Shown: in pieces, positions 34,489 to 43,145 of the stretch | Numbering within the stretch: position 1 is the first letter of the stretch | Layout: each line of letters begins with the position of its first letter | Origin: JBBPYC01 sp965218765 | GTDB lineage: Bacteria > Pseudomonadota > Gammaproteobacteria > Burkholderiales > Burkholderiaceae_C | Direction of reading: 5' to 3' | Assembly: GCA_965218765.1 (NCBI GenBank) | Contig: CBDCLU010000004.1 | Location: forward strand, 310,001-374,000 | Length of the DNA: 64,000 bases | Program-made: the position numbers and the translations under genes | Notes under the pieces: model-generated | What the model was told of the DNA's origin: nothing | What the model saw: only the letters and a program-made list of their open reading frames with translations | Database searches by the model: none

Positions 34489-35691
34489 TCATAGTTCTAC
34501 TTCGTCGACTGCGTAGCGGAATAGCCAGTCGTAGCGTTCATGCACTTTCGTTGGCGACCATTCCCAGTCCACATAGGCCGCCGCTCCAGCAGCATCGGCC
34601 AGCGCTGGGTTGTGGAAGCGTTGGCCGTTCTCGGTCGATCGCCGCACGATCTCGGAAGTGCGTTCCAGCCGCAGTTGCTCATAACGCGCTAGAGCTTGAG
34701 GAACGTCCGATGACCACCTCTCCATGCACCGTGCTAGCACGTACCCGTCCTCGATGGCCATGGCTGCGCCCTGAGCCAGAAAGGGCAGTGTGGGGTGGCA
34801 AGCATCACCGAGCAAGGTCGTCCGGCCTTGTGACCAGCGCTTGAGGGGCTCCCGGCCCATCAAGGCCCACTTGAATGGCACCTCCAAGCACTCGATCATG
34901 GTGTGCACGCTCTCATGCCAGCCAGCGAAGTCTCGATGGCATTCCTCGTGCGTGCCCCGTTCTGTCCAGGACTCCACCTGCCAGTCGCCGCGCTCGACGA
35001 TGCCGACAAAGTTCATCAAGGCGCCGCCGTGCAAGGGATAGTGAATCACGTGGGCTCCCGGGCCAATCCAATTGCTTCCTACCGACTGCCGCAGCGCTGC
35101 GGGCAGCTTCTCGATGGGGATCACGCCGCGCCAGGCAAGGCACCCGGAGAAGGTGGGATGGTCGACGCCATGCAGCTGGTTGCGCATTTGCGAGTGGACC
35201 CCGTCTGCGCCGATCAGCGCCGAACCATGTACCTCACGTCCGTCCGTCAGCTCCAAGGTCACACCCTTGTCGTCCTGCTGGAACGAAGCGCACGCAGCCC
35301 CCAGCACGATGGCATCCGCAGACAGCGCTTGGACGGCGTCTGCGAGCAGCCGATGCAGATCAGGCCGGTAGATCGTGAAATACGGGTAGCCATAGCTCTC
35401 GACCGCCGAAGCGCCAAGGTCGAAGAGTTTCCAGGTCTGACCGGTGTTCCATAAGCGCACTTCCTTGCCGGAGGGAACGCTGGACACACTGCGAACCGCG
35501 TTCTCCACCCCCAGATTGAACAGCGCGCGCAACGCGTTCGGACTTAGCTGCAGGCCCGCACCGACTTCACGCAGCGCAGCCGCCTGTTCGTATAGGCGAA
35601 CATCGAAACCGCGTCTGAGCAGGGCCAACGCAGCCGTCAGGCCACCAATACCGGCACCGGCGATCAGCACGGGTTGAGAGGCAATGGTCAT
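34489..35691 (-). CDS. FAD-dependent aromatic monooxygenase (salicylate/3-hydroxybenzoate hydroxylase-like)
   Basis: A 400-residue group A flavin monooxygenase that uses NAD(P)H and O2. The FAD motif 'VLIAGAGIGGLTAALALLRR' is at 8-27, the NADPH/FAD motif 'ALIGADGVHSQMRNQL' at about 165 and the second FAD motif 'TTLLGDACHPTLPFLAQGAA' at about 310. The end, 'SPTKVHERYDWLFRYAV', resembles salicylate or hydroxybenzoate hydroxylases. Exact substrate unknown. Start ATG 35691. It follows the TTT receptor by seven bases in one operon under a divergent LysR gene, so an aromatic acid taken up by that receptor is a sensible guess. Confidence 0.88.
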   Translation of the reverse strand: MTIASQPVLIAGAGIGGLTAALALLRRGFDVRLYEQAAALREVGAGLQLSPNALRALFNLGVENAVRSVSSVPSGKEVRLWNTGQTWKLFDLGASAVESYGYPYFTIYRPDLHRLLADAVQALSADAIVLGAACASFQQDDKGVTLELTDGREVHGSALIGADGVHSQMRNQLHGVDHPTFSGCLAWRGVIPIEKLPAALRQSVGSNWIGPGAHVIHYPLHGGALMNFVGIVERGDWQVESWTERGTHEECHRDFAGWHESVHTMIECLEVPFKWALMGREPLKRWSQGRTTLLGDACHPTLPFLAQGAAMAIEDGYVLARCMERWSSDVPQALARYEQLRLERTSEIVRRSTENGQRFHNPALADAAGAAAYVDWEWSPTKVHERYDWLFRYAVDEVEL

Positions 35692-35698
35692 ACGGGCT

Positions 35699-36679
35699 TC
35701 ACTCCAGCCTGATTGACTTGTCCTGGATGATGCGGCGCCACTTGACGTTGTCGGCGGAGACACGCTGCGCAAGCGCCTGCGGTGTGGAAGCTTCAGGCGT
35801 GAACTGCGCCTTCGTGAACTGCTCGACGATCTCGGGATTGAGCAACGCTTTTTGCATCATTTCATTGAGCTGAGTGATTACGGCGGCCGGCGTGGCGCGC
35901 GGCGCGAACACCGCGAACCAGGTGTTTGCCTCAAGCCCCTTCAAGCCGCTTTCCTGCAGGGTCGGAACATCCGGCAACTCGGACAGGCGCCGGCCGCTGG
36001 TCACGGCAAGCGGGCGCAAACGGCCGGACTTGAACATCTGCATCGGCGCAGTCGGCGTGTCGAACATCATCTGCACATCACCCGCAAGCAGTCCCGTGAG
36101 CGCTGGCGCGGCGCCCTTATAGGGGATGTGCTGTACCTTGATGGCGGCTGCGTCGAGGAACATTTCCGTCATCAGGTGCGGCGAGCTGCCCTGGCCCGGC
36201 GTGCCGAAGTTGAGCGTGCCAGGCTCCGCTTTGGCTTTTGCAATCAGGTCCTCGACCGATTGGATCGGCGAGCTGGCGTTGACAAACAGCACGTAGGGCT
36301 GCGATGCCACGAGCGACACCGGAGCGAACGACTCGACGCCGTCGAAGCTGAGCTTTGAGTACAGATTCGGCGCGATCGCGTTGGCGCTGAGCCCGCCCCA
36401 CAACAGCGTGTAGCCGTCAGGTGCTGCGCGCGCGACGCGTGCTGCACCGATGGTAGTGCCCGCTCCCGGCACATTGTCGATAACGAAGCTGCCGCCGGTC
36501 TGCTGCTGCAGTGCTTGAGCCATCAAGCGGGCGCTTGCGTCGGTTGCGCCGCCGGCTGCATACGGCACGACGATCGTCACCGTGTGATCGGGGTACTGCG
36601 CAGTGGCGGCGCCGAAGGCTGCGCACAGCGCCACTCCGATCGCTGCGACGCGAAGCCGTGCCGAAATGGTCTTTTCCAT
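35699..36679 (-). CDS. Tripartite tricarboxylate transporter receptor (Bug family)
   Basis: A 326-residue periplasmic receptor: signal peptide (1-28), 'YPDHTVTIVVPYAAGGATDA', 'FVIDNVPGAGTTIGAARV', 'GYTLLWGGLSANAIAPNLY' and a conserved C-terminal helix. The start ATG at 36679 begins the signal peptide. First gene of the operon with the flavin monooxygenase. It is divergent from a LysR gene across 97 bases that hold a strong palindrome. Confidence 0.92.
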   Translation of the reverse strand: MEKTISARLRVAAIGVALCAAFGAATAQYPDHTVTIVVPYAAGGATDASARLMAQALQQQTGGSFVIDNVPGAGTTIGAARVARAAPDGYTLLWGGLSANAIAPNLYSKLSFDGVESFAPVSLVASQPYVLFVNASSPIQSVEDLIAKAKAEPGTLNFGTPGQGSSPHLMTEMFLDAAAIKVQHIPYKGAAPALTGLLAGDVQMMFDTPTAPMQMFKSGRLRPLAVTSGRRLSELPDVPTLQESGLKGLEANTWFAVFAPRATPAAVITQLNEMMQKALLNPEIVEQFTKAQFTPEASTPQALAQRVSADNVKWRRIIQDKSIRLE

Positions 36680-36732
36680 AGTCCTGTCTCCTTGAATAAT
36701 TTTGTCAACGGATATTTGGCCAAAATCCGCTT

Positions 36733-36758
36733 CACAAGACAAACCAATATGTCTTGTG
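36733..36758. promoter_or_regulatory. Perfect 9+8+9 palindrome, probable LysR operator
   Basis: The arm CACAAGACA (36733-36741) is inverted as TGTCTTGTG (36750-36758) with an 8-base A/T-rich spacer. It lies midway between the divergent TTT receptor (start 36679) and LysR gene (start 36777). The size and placement fit a LysR recognition site. Its inner hexamers are the same as those of the palindrome at 22198-22212. Confidence 0.75.
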
Positions 36759-36776
36759 GACCAACTTCCAATTCTT

Positions 36777-37712
36777 ATGAATCTGACACAACGGCAGATG
36801 CAGGCTTTTCTCGCGGTGGCGCGGCTGCGGCATTTCACGCGCGCGGCCGAGCAACTGCATATCACGCAAGCAGGGCTGAGCGCGATGATGAAGGACTTGG
36901 AAACCCAACTCGACTGCCGTCTGTTCGATCGCACCACGCGTTCGGTCGCGCTCACGGAAGAAGGTCACCAGCTGGTACCGGTCGCAACCCGGCTCATTTC
37001 TGAACTGCAGGCGGTGCGCGATGCGATCCATCAGGTGAGCTCGCGTGCGAGCTCACTGCTGACGATCGGCGTGACCCCCACGATTGCCACGAGCGTGATG
37101 CCCATGGCGGCACAAGCCTTTGCACGACTGCATCGCAATGTCACGCTGCGGGTGCGCGATATCGGCCGGCAGGCAATCCATGAAGGCGTTGCAGCCGGCG
37201 CACTCGATGTGGGTTTTGGCGCGTTCTTCAAGCCCGCTTCGGGCATTGAGCGGCATCCGATCGCGGTGTTCGGTCTGATGCAGGTGAGCGCATCCAAGAT
37301 AGGCACGACAGCCCGACTCCGATCCCGCAAGCTGCGCTGGACCGAGCTCGGCGATGGGCCGCTGCTGGCGTTGCCGCAGCACAATCCGATCCAGGTCGTG
37401 ATTGATGAGCAGCTTCATCGCATCGGCTTGGGCGACCACCAGCGCATGGAATTCGAAAACATCCAGACGCTGCTTGGTATGGCCGAGGCAGGACTCGGCA
37501 GCACCATCCTCCCATCGTTCGTCCTAGCGGCTGCCCGGCGCTATGCGCTGTCCGCGCAGCTCCTGGTTGAGCCAGAGGTGCCGGTGAGCTATTTCCAGAT
37601 CACCCGCAAAGGGAGGCCGGCGGCGCCTGCTGTCGCTGACTTCGCATCGATCCTGAACACAGCACTCGATTGCGATACAGGCCGATGCGTACGACGGTCA
37701 CGCGCATGCTAG
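36777..37712 (+). CDS. LysR-family transcriptional regulator
   Basis: A 311-residue LysR protein. Helix-turn-helix residues 1-60 ('MNLTQRQMQAFLAVARLRHF', 'AAEQLHITQAGLSAMMKDLE') are followed by a substrate-binding domain. The start ATG at 36777 places the HTH at the N-terminus. It is divergent from the TTT receptor/monooxygenase operon and is its likely activator through the 26-base palindrome in between. Downstream is an IS5 remnant. Confidence 0.9.
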   Translation: MNLTQRQMQAFLAVARLRHFTRAAEQLHITQAGLSAMMKDLETQLDCRLFDRTTRSVALTEEGHQLVPVATRLISELQAVRDAIHQVSSRASSLLTIGVTPTIATSVMPMAAQAFARLHRNVTLRVRDIGRQAIHEGVAAGALDVGFGAFFKPASGIERHPIAVFGLMQVSASKIGTTARLRSRKLRWTELGDGPLLALPQHNPIQVVIDEQLHRIGLGDHQRMEFENIQTLLGMAEAGLGSTILPSFVLAAARRYALSAQLLVEPEVPVSYFQITRKGRPAAPAVADFASILNTALDCDTGRCVRRSRAC

Positions 37713-37755
37713 CCGGTAAAGGTGCGCCAGCACGGCCCGCCGGGAGTAAGCGCGG

Positions 37756-38567
37756 CTAACAAAACTTTTCCAGCGTACGAATGCAGAAGACGCTACAGCC
37801 CAGAGACAGCAAAGCCAGATGACTATCGGTGCGACGCTCGAAGCGCACGCGCAGCTCGGCCGAAGGCGGCCAGCCACGCATGGGTGCGCTCGACAACCCA
37901 GCGGTGGCGACCCAGCCGATCGTTGCGCTCAATGCCTCGGCGGGCGGTGCGGTCCTGAAAGCCGTGCAGCCTGAGGTGCGCGCGGCAGCGTGCAAAGTCG
38001 TAGCCCCTGTCTGCGTGCAGCTTCGTCGGCCACTTGCGCGGCCTGCCCGGCTGCCGCCAACGGCTGGCAGCACATCCACCAGCGCTTCGAAGATCACCGA
38101 ATCGCTCCGGTTGGCGCCCGTGACGCAAAACATCAGTGGCGTACCCTAGGCGTCGGTGAGGACATGGCGTTTGCTGTCGAGCTTGCCCCGGTCCGTCGGG
38201 TTGGCCCCGGTGTGTAGACCCCCCGGGGGCTGGGCACGCGGGCCCCATCGATGCTGGCGCGGCTGAAGTCCAGCTTGTCTGCACCGCGCAACTCGGCCAG
38301 CAGCAGCCGGTGCAACTGGTGCCACACGCCCGCAGCCTGCCAGTCGCGTAATCTGCGCCAGCACGTCATGCCGCTGCCAAACCCGAGCTCCTGGGGCAGC
38401 TCCTCCCACGGGATGCCCGTGCGCAGCACAAACAGGATGCCGTTCAAGGCCTGCTCGTCATGCAGTCGGGGTCGTCCGCCCTTTGGCGAAGGCGCTGCCT
38501 GCGGCAACAGCGGCTCGACCTTCAGCCACAGCGCCGCACCAATTTCTTTGTCTCTACGTCGTCCCAT
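37756..38567 (-). pseudogene. IS5-family transposase, broken
   Basis: It starts 'MGRRRDKEIGAALWLKVEPL' with the DUF4096 head ('RTGIPWEELPQELGFGSGMT'), then 'LDFSRASIDGARVPSPRG' (first Asp). After 'HVLTDA' an in-frame TAG occurs where Gln is usual, next to a further frame change (near 38150). The remaining 'KLHADRGYDFARCRAHLRLH' and 'HRWVVERTHAWLAAFGR' carry the other catalytic residues in a different frame. Not functional. Confidence 0.82.
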
Positions 38568-38616
38568 GAATCGTCAAACAAGCATGAACTCATCGACGAT
38601 GATAGGGTTTTGTTAG
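37756..38616 (-). mobile_element. IS5-family insertion sequence, degenerate
   Basis: About 860 bases with terminal inverted repeats centred on CTAACAAAAC (37756-37765) and GTTTTGTTAG (38607-38616). It contains one broken transposase on the minus strand. Size and ends fit the IS427 subgroup. It separates the LysR/TTT/monooxygenase cassette from the cupin/TTT cassette. Confidence 0.82.
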
Positions 38617-38707
38617 TTGCTCTGAATCCCACCTTTAGAGAGTGACAACCAAAGAAATACGCGACGGTTTATTTCATTGTCATGTGCTGGGCTTGGCATA
38701 ACGCCAT

Positions 38708-39247
38708 TCAATTCGGTCTTGCGTCGACCAATACAAACGCCATCTTCGCGGGCTTGCCCGAGCGATTGGCCCAGGCATGCGCGGTGCCGCGCTGGATCAG
38801 CACGTCGCCAGCGCGCATCACGGTTTCGCCTTCGTCCATGATCGCGACGATTTCGCCTTCGAGCAGGATCGCGTAGTCGACGGTATCGGTCGTGTGCATG
38901 CCCGGATGCTCACCTGCCTTCACGTCGCGCTGTGCGTCCGGGTACATCGCGGCAAAGGTGTTGTCCATCATGCGACGCAGTTCGGCTGGGTCTTGCGGCT
39001 CGGCCGGCCACTCAATGATGCGCAACACGGTGCCGCCCGCCGGTGGCAGCACGCCTTGGTGCTCGACAATACTGTCGGGCGTGCGCACAGTGCCTTCAGG
39101 CGAGGTGCGCCACAGATTGGTGACCCGGTAGCCGGGGCGCTCGGGGATCGTCTTTTGCACGGGGGACGCGCCGTCCTGTTCGAAGCAGGACCGGCCATTG
39201 GCGTTGTGACCGGTCAGGATGCGGCGGATCGGGGGCGCGGCGGCCAT
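38708..39247 (-). CDS. Cupin-domain protein
   Basis: A 179-residue single-domain cupin. Metal-binding motif 1 is weak but recognisable in 'HPGMHTTDTVDYAILLEGEI' (about 115-134); motif 2 follows as 'AGDVLIQRGTAHAWANRSG'. The N-terminal half is a beta-rich extension. Small cupins of this kind often sit in aromatic or dicarboxylate catabolic operons as isomerases, sugar-acid binders or of unknown role. Its ATG shares a base with the stop of the upstream TTT receptor (TGATG), so translation is coupled. Confidence 0.85.
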   Translation of the reverse strand: MAAAPPIRRILTGHNANGRSCFEQDGASPVQKTIPERPGYRVTNLWRTSPEGTVRTPDSIVEHQGVLPPAGGTVLRIIEWPAEPQDPAELRRMMDNTFAAMYPDAQRDVKAGEHPGMHTTDTVDYAILLEGEIVAIMDEGETVMRAGDVLIQRGTAHAWANRSGKPAKMAFVLVDARPN

Positions 39248-40224
39248 CAGTTTTTCTCCAGTTTCAAGTCGGGCACCAAGGTCGCGTGAACTTTGTAGGT
39301 CTCGGCGATGCGCGCCTTGAATTCAGCGCTGGGCAAAAAGCGTGGCACCTGCAGCAGCCCCTTTGCGCTTTCGGCGAATGCGGGAGAAGCGGTCACCTTG
39401 CGGCAGATCGCCTGCAGTTGCGTCACCACGTTCGGCGGCGTGCCTGTGGGTACGTACAAGCCGTTCAGGCCAGGGCTGATCACGGGGTAGCCAAGTTCGG
39501 CAGCCGACGGTGCGTCAGGCAGCGCGGGTTGGCGTTGCTCAGCCAGCACTGCGAGCACGCGCAGCTTCTTGCCGCCAATCGACGAGATGCCCGGCACGCC
39601 AAAATCGAGCGTGCCGCCCAGGATGTCGGTCGTCATCGCGCCATCACCGCGGTAAGCGATCGCGTTGAACTTGACATTGACTGCGCGCTCGATCGCAGCC
39701 ACCGAAAGATGTGGGATGCTGGCTGGCCCCGCATGCCCATAGGACACTTGGCCCGGATTCGCTTTGGCGCGCGCGACAAGCTCCTGCATCGAGCGGATTG
39801 GCGAATCCTCGCCCACTGCGATCGCAAACACGTTCTCAAACACCTGGCAGACCGGCTCGATGTCGCTGGCCTTGAATGGCAGGTTCGGATTCAGAAACGG
39901 CGAATTCGTCAGCGGCGAAGCGGGCGAGAACATGATGATGCTGCCGTCGGGCTTCGCACGCGCCAGCGCCGCGAAGCCGACCACGCCGCCCGCGCCTTCG
40001 CGGTTGTTGACAACCCAGGACTGGGCGCTGTCGCTTGCGGCCTCGCGTGCAAATGCACGCGCCATCGCGTCGACGCCGCCGCCGGCTGAGTAGGGCAGGA
40101 TGATCTCGACCGGATGCGTGGGGTAGGCCGATGCGGGCGCGGTTTGTGCAGCAACGCCGGTTGTACCTAACAGCGCAATGAGCGACGCGGCAATGCAGGA
40201 TGTGATGGAGCGACGGGTTCTCAT
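39247..40224 (-). CDS. Tripartite tricarboxylate transporter receptor (Bug family)
   Basis: A 325-residue periplasmic receptor: signal peptide (1-27), 'YPTHPVEIILPYSAGGGVDA', 'WVVNNREGAGGVVGFAALA' and 'VPTGTPPNVVTQLQAICRKV'. It is translationally coupled to the cupin gene. Twenty-three bases upstream lies the surviving end of another receptor gene of the same family, so two adjacent receptors once formed a tandem. Confidence 0.92.
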   Translation of the reverse strand: MRTRRSITSCIAASLIALLGTTGVAAQTAPASAYPTHPVEIILPYSAGGGVDAMARAFAREAASDSAQSWVVNNREGAGGVVGFAALARAKPDGSIIMFSPASPLTNSPFLNPNLPFKASDIEPVCQVFENVFAIAVGEDSPIRSMQELVARAKANPGQVSYGHAGPASIPHLSVAAIERAVNVKFNAIAYRGDGAMTTDILGGTLDFGVPGISSIGGKKLRVLAVLAEQRQPALPDAPSAAELGYPVISPGLNGLYVPTGTPPNVVTQLQAICRKVTASPAFAESAKGLLQVPRFLPSAEFKARIAETYKVHATLVPDLKLEKN

Positions 40225-40247
40225 GCTTGGTTCCTGTTGGCGTGAGG

Positions 40248-40496
40248 TTATTGTTTGGCAAGGCCGAGGGCCTTGGACATTGGCAGCCAGCGAGCGTTCT
40301 CAGTGCGCAGAAAGGCACGCGCGTCATCCATGCTGCCACCAGCCGGTCCGTTCCCCAATTTCTCAATCCGTGCAGTGACTTCGGGCATCTTCAACATCTC
40401 AGTGGCTGCGGCATTTGGTTGCTGCACGATCGGCTCAGGCGTTCCGACCGGCGCCACCAGCATAAGCCACGGCGAGAACCCCACGCCGGCACGCAC
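40248..40496 (-). pseudogene. C-terminal remnant of another TTT receptor
   Basis: The final 80 or so residues of a Bug protein: 'GVGFSPWLMLVAPVGTPEPI', 'VQQPNAAATEMLKMPEVTAR', ending 'LPMSKALGLAKQ'. The first three quarters of the gene are missing. The sequence breaks near 40500, where an IS4-family transposase remnant begins. The stop at 40248 is the native one. Confidence 0.8.
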
Positions 40497-40509
40497 GCCA
40501 TCATCGGCG

Positions 40510-41392
40510 CTAGTCTAGGTGCGTACCGCGCAGCCGGGTGGGACGTCTGCAAGCCCCTGCTGGCGCGGCTGACGCCAGGCATGCCGTGCTTAGCCGATCG
40601 GGGCTTTAACGGCTACGGGCACTGGCAGGCGGCGCTCGATACGGGCGCGCAGCTGCTGTGGCGGTGCGCAGCCAATCGGCAGCTGCCGGTGGTCAAGCAG
40701 CTATCTGATGGCTCGTATTTGAGCGTGATCTACCCGGATGCGAAGTCCCGACGAACGCGAAGCGGAAAGACCGTGCTGCGGGTGATCGAGTACAGCCTGC
40801 CCGGCGCGCAGCAAGCCCAGGTGCGCTACCGCTTGCTCACCACGCTGCTGGACCCGGTGCAGGCGCCCGCGCTGGAACTGGCAGCGCTCTACCACGAGCG
40901 CTGGGAGGTGGAGGCCATCTTCGATGAGTTGAAGACCCGCCTGCAGCAGCGCCGCCGCGTGCTGCGCAGCAAGACCCCTGAGGGCGTGCGCCAGGAGTTC
41001 TACGGCTAGGTGCTGGCGCACTACGCGGTGTGCTGGCTGAGGCATCAAGCAGCCAGCGCGCAGCTCATCCAGCAGCGCCGGCTGTCGTTCACTGGACACG
41101 TGCAGCTGGTACGCAGAGCCCAGCCCCGCTCCGGGGCCTTTTCCTCCAGCGCGGCCGAGACGGCGCCGGCGCTGGTTTGCTGAGTTGCTGGCTGAAGCCG
41201 CGACGCTGCGCTGCACGAGCAGCCGTGGGCGCAGCAACCCGCGAATGGTCCAGCGGCGCAACTCGCCCTATGCAAGCCATGACCGGGAACGGCCCAAACC
41301 AAAACGTGCCGATTGGACGCCCACTCTGCTCGGGCCGATGCTGTTGTCGCCCAGGCAGAGATTCGCAGATTTCAGCTAAACGAACAGTATTG
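40510..41392 (+). mobile_element. IS4-family transposase remnant
   Basis: The C-terminal two thirds of an IS4-type transposase: 'PCLADRGFNGYGHWQAALDT', 'RVIEYSLPGAQQAQVRYRLL', and the family motif region 'ALYHERWEVEAIFDELKT' with the catalytic Glu. The N-terminal third is absent. The frame has a TAG after 'QEFYG' (41007-41009), where the family continues 'LAHYAVCWL'. A later indel puts the tail 'SRGRSNPRMVQRRNSPYASH' into another frame. The end of the element is near 41392 (CAGTATTGG). Confidence 0.82.
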
Positions 41393-41394
41393 GG

Positions 41395-42296
41395 TCACGT
41401 CTTGCCTTTTGCCTCCTCTAGACGCCCTTGCTCCGCTCTCGCAATCAATCGGCTGACATGTGATAGGGAGAGACCCAGTTCCCTGGCCATGGCGCTCATT
41501 GTGATGCCGCCTTCGTTGAACGCGTTACTGAGCGCTTCTCTGCGATCGGTGTGCTCTGATCCAGGTAAGTCCAAAGCGATCTCAGTTGCTTTGGCTGGTG
41601 CTTGGGCACCTCAACGGACGCACGCTGGGCGTCGGTGACTTTGGCCTGCATCCGGGCGGCAAAGGCTTCGTCGCCCAGAAAGACCTGATGGCGCAACCCC
41701 GCCTGCCAGATCGATTCGTCTTGCGCGCCAGGCTGCTGATTGAACAATGCCGCATAACGGGCGGCGGCCAAGCGCCGGTCGTCATCGCTTGCAACGGCAC
41801 GGCCGAGCAAATAGCCATGCAGGCCATCGCAATCCAGCCACGGCGGAAGGTCCTGCAGTCCCACATGCGCTTGGTAGCTGGACCACCGCCAGTCCTCGGC
41901 CGTGGACACCAGATGTGCGGCGACCGGACTGCGCTCGACATACCGGCCGAGCGTCAGCAGGTAATTGTCTCGGTCCGTCAGGATGGCCTTGAAGCGGCCC
42001 TGGAACAGATGCCCGACCAAGCTGTGCCGGCGGTTGAAGTCCTGCGTATAGATGCCATTGATGTGACGCATCACACGTAACAAGTTCGCTTGGCGTGTAT
42101 GCATCACCAAGTGATAGTGATTGCCCATCAGACAGTAAGCCAGCATTTCGGCATCGAAGCGATTCATCGCCACGGCAATGACCGTCAGTTGAGCGAGCCT
42201 GTCTGCGTCGCCCCGATAAATCGGCTCGCGCCGGTTACCACGGGCAGTGAGGTGGTAGACGGCACTAGGGAGCTCGATGCGTAGGGGGCGGGACGT
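41395..42296 (-). pseudogene. RAYT (REP-associated tyrosine transposase) with C-terminal HTH, broken
   Basis: A Y1/HUH-type transposase. The frame contains 'PLRIELPSAVYHLTARGN', the HUH motif in 'LMGNHYHLVMHT' and the nucleophile Tyr in 'LGRYVERSPVAAH'. Coding signal extends upstream of the first usable start (GTG 42173) to codon 42294-42296. That codon is ACG exactly where the family has its initiator ATG, so the start appears to be lost. Near 41550 a one-base shift ends this frame at 41496. In the other frame the protein would continue 'REALSNAFNEGGITMSAMAR' and 'ELGLSLSHVSRLIARAEQ', a helix-turn-helix, to TGA 41395-41397. Full length would be about 300 residues. Confidence 0.8.
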
Positions 42297-42338
42297 GCAC
42301 GCAGGCTATGTTGAGTCGGTGAGGGACCCCATGAGCTC

Positions 42339-43073
42339 TTATGACCAAGGTCGCAAGTCAACTATTGCCAACGGCCTGGCGGCAGCTTTGTCAATGAGCA
42401 CCACCATCGGCTTTGCGCGTGCCATCAACGGCAGCCACCCATCAGCTTGTGGCCACTTTGCCAGTTCAGCATGAATGTTTTCAGATGAATTGAATTCCTT
42501 AAGTTCCTGAAGCGGGTGCGATTTGGTACGAAGGCGATCGGTTTCGGCCGAAAGAGGAACGTATAGATCGATTCGTTGAGGAAGATCAGGACCACCGGCT
42601 GTGGACTCCAATATCAGCTCATTTCGTTTCGCGAGATCCGTTGGAGCACGGGATGCGACCCACCGAGGGCCACTCCAAGACGCACTTCGGTAATCCGGCC
42701 AGGCATTATCAATTCTGCGTTGGTCAAGTTCATCGGCTTGAGCTACATCAAAGCGGTCGGAATTTAATACGAGCCACGCAGGACGTGCTGATGCAATGGT
42801 CCACAGACCGTAGCTAAGCGCACAAACTTGCATACATCCAATGATAGCCAGATCGAACTTAAGACTTTTTTTACCTGTTTTGTAGACAGCAAAAGTAAGT
42901 ATTGGACCCAATACAACATCGACCGCTATTACGACCCAGAAAATCTCACCAACACCGATAGCTTTTGCTAACGGCGCTGGATGAAGAACTAAAAAAATCC
43001 AAGTAACAGCAAGACAGGCAACAAGAAATGAGATGCTCGCGTGTACCAGACTTGCTTTGATGCGAGAAATCAT
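42339..43073 (-). CDS. TfpX/TfpZ-type pilin accessory protein
   Basis: A 244-residue inner-membrane protein with helices near 8-28, 42-62 and 78-98, and a periplasmic C-terminal domain. The diagnostic helix 'FWVVIAVDVVLGPILTFAVY' matches the copy at 5908-6747. It lies directly downstream of pilA (stop 43146) on the same strand, the normal position for TfpX/TfpZ, which is required for efficient assembly of its cognate pilin. A strong terminator stands between pilA and this gene, so it is probably expressed by read-through at a low level. It has a visibly lower GC content than its neighbours. Confidence 0.87.
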   Translation of the reverse strand: MISRIKASLVHASISFLVACLAVTWIFLVLHPAPLAKAIGVGEIFWVVIAVDVVLGPILTFAVYKTGKKSLKFDLAIIGCMQVCALSYGLWTIASARPAWLVLNSDRFDVAQADELDQRRIDNAWPDYRSASWSGPRWVASRAPTDLAKRNELILESTAGGPDLPQRIDLYVPLSAETDRLRTKSHPLQELKEFNSSENIHAELAKWPQADGWLPLMARAKPMVVLIDKAAARPLAIVDLRPWS

Positions 43074-43102
43074 CTTGCAGTTTGAAGATATATTTCAGAG
43101 CG

Positions 43103-43127
43103 AAAAAAGAGCGCCGTAGCGCTCTTT
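43103..43127 (-). terminator. Intrinsic terminator after pilA
   Basis: A 9-base-pair perfect stem, AAAGAGCGC (43106-43114) with GCGCTCTTT (43119-43127), and a 4-base loop, followed on the minus strand by a T run (43103-43108). It lies between the pilA stop and the TfpX start. Confidence 0.85.
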
Positions 43128-43145
43128 CTTTAGCGATTAAAATAA

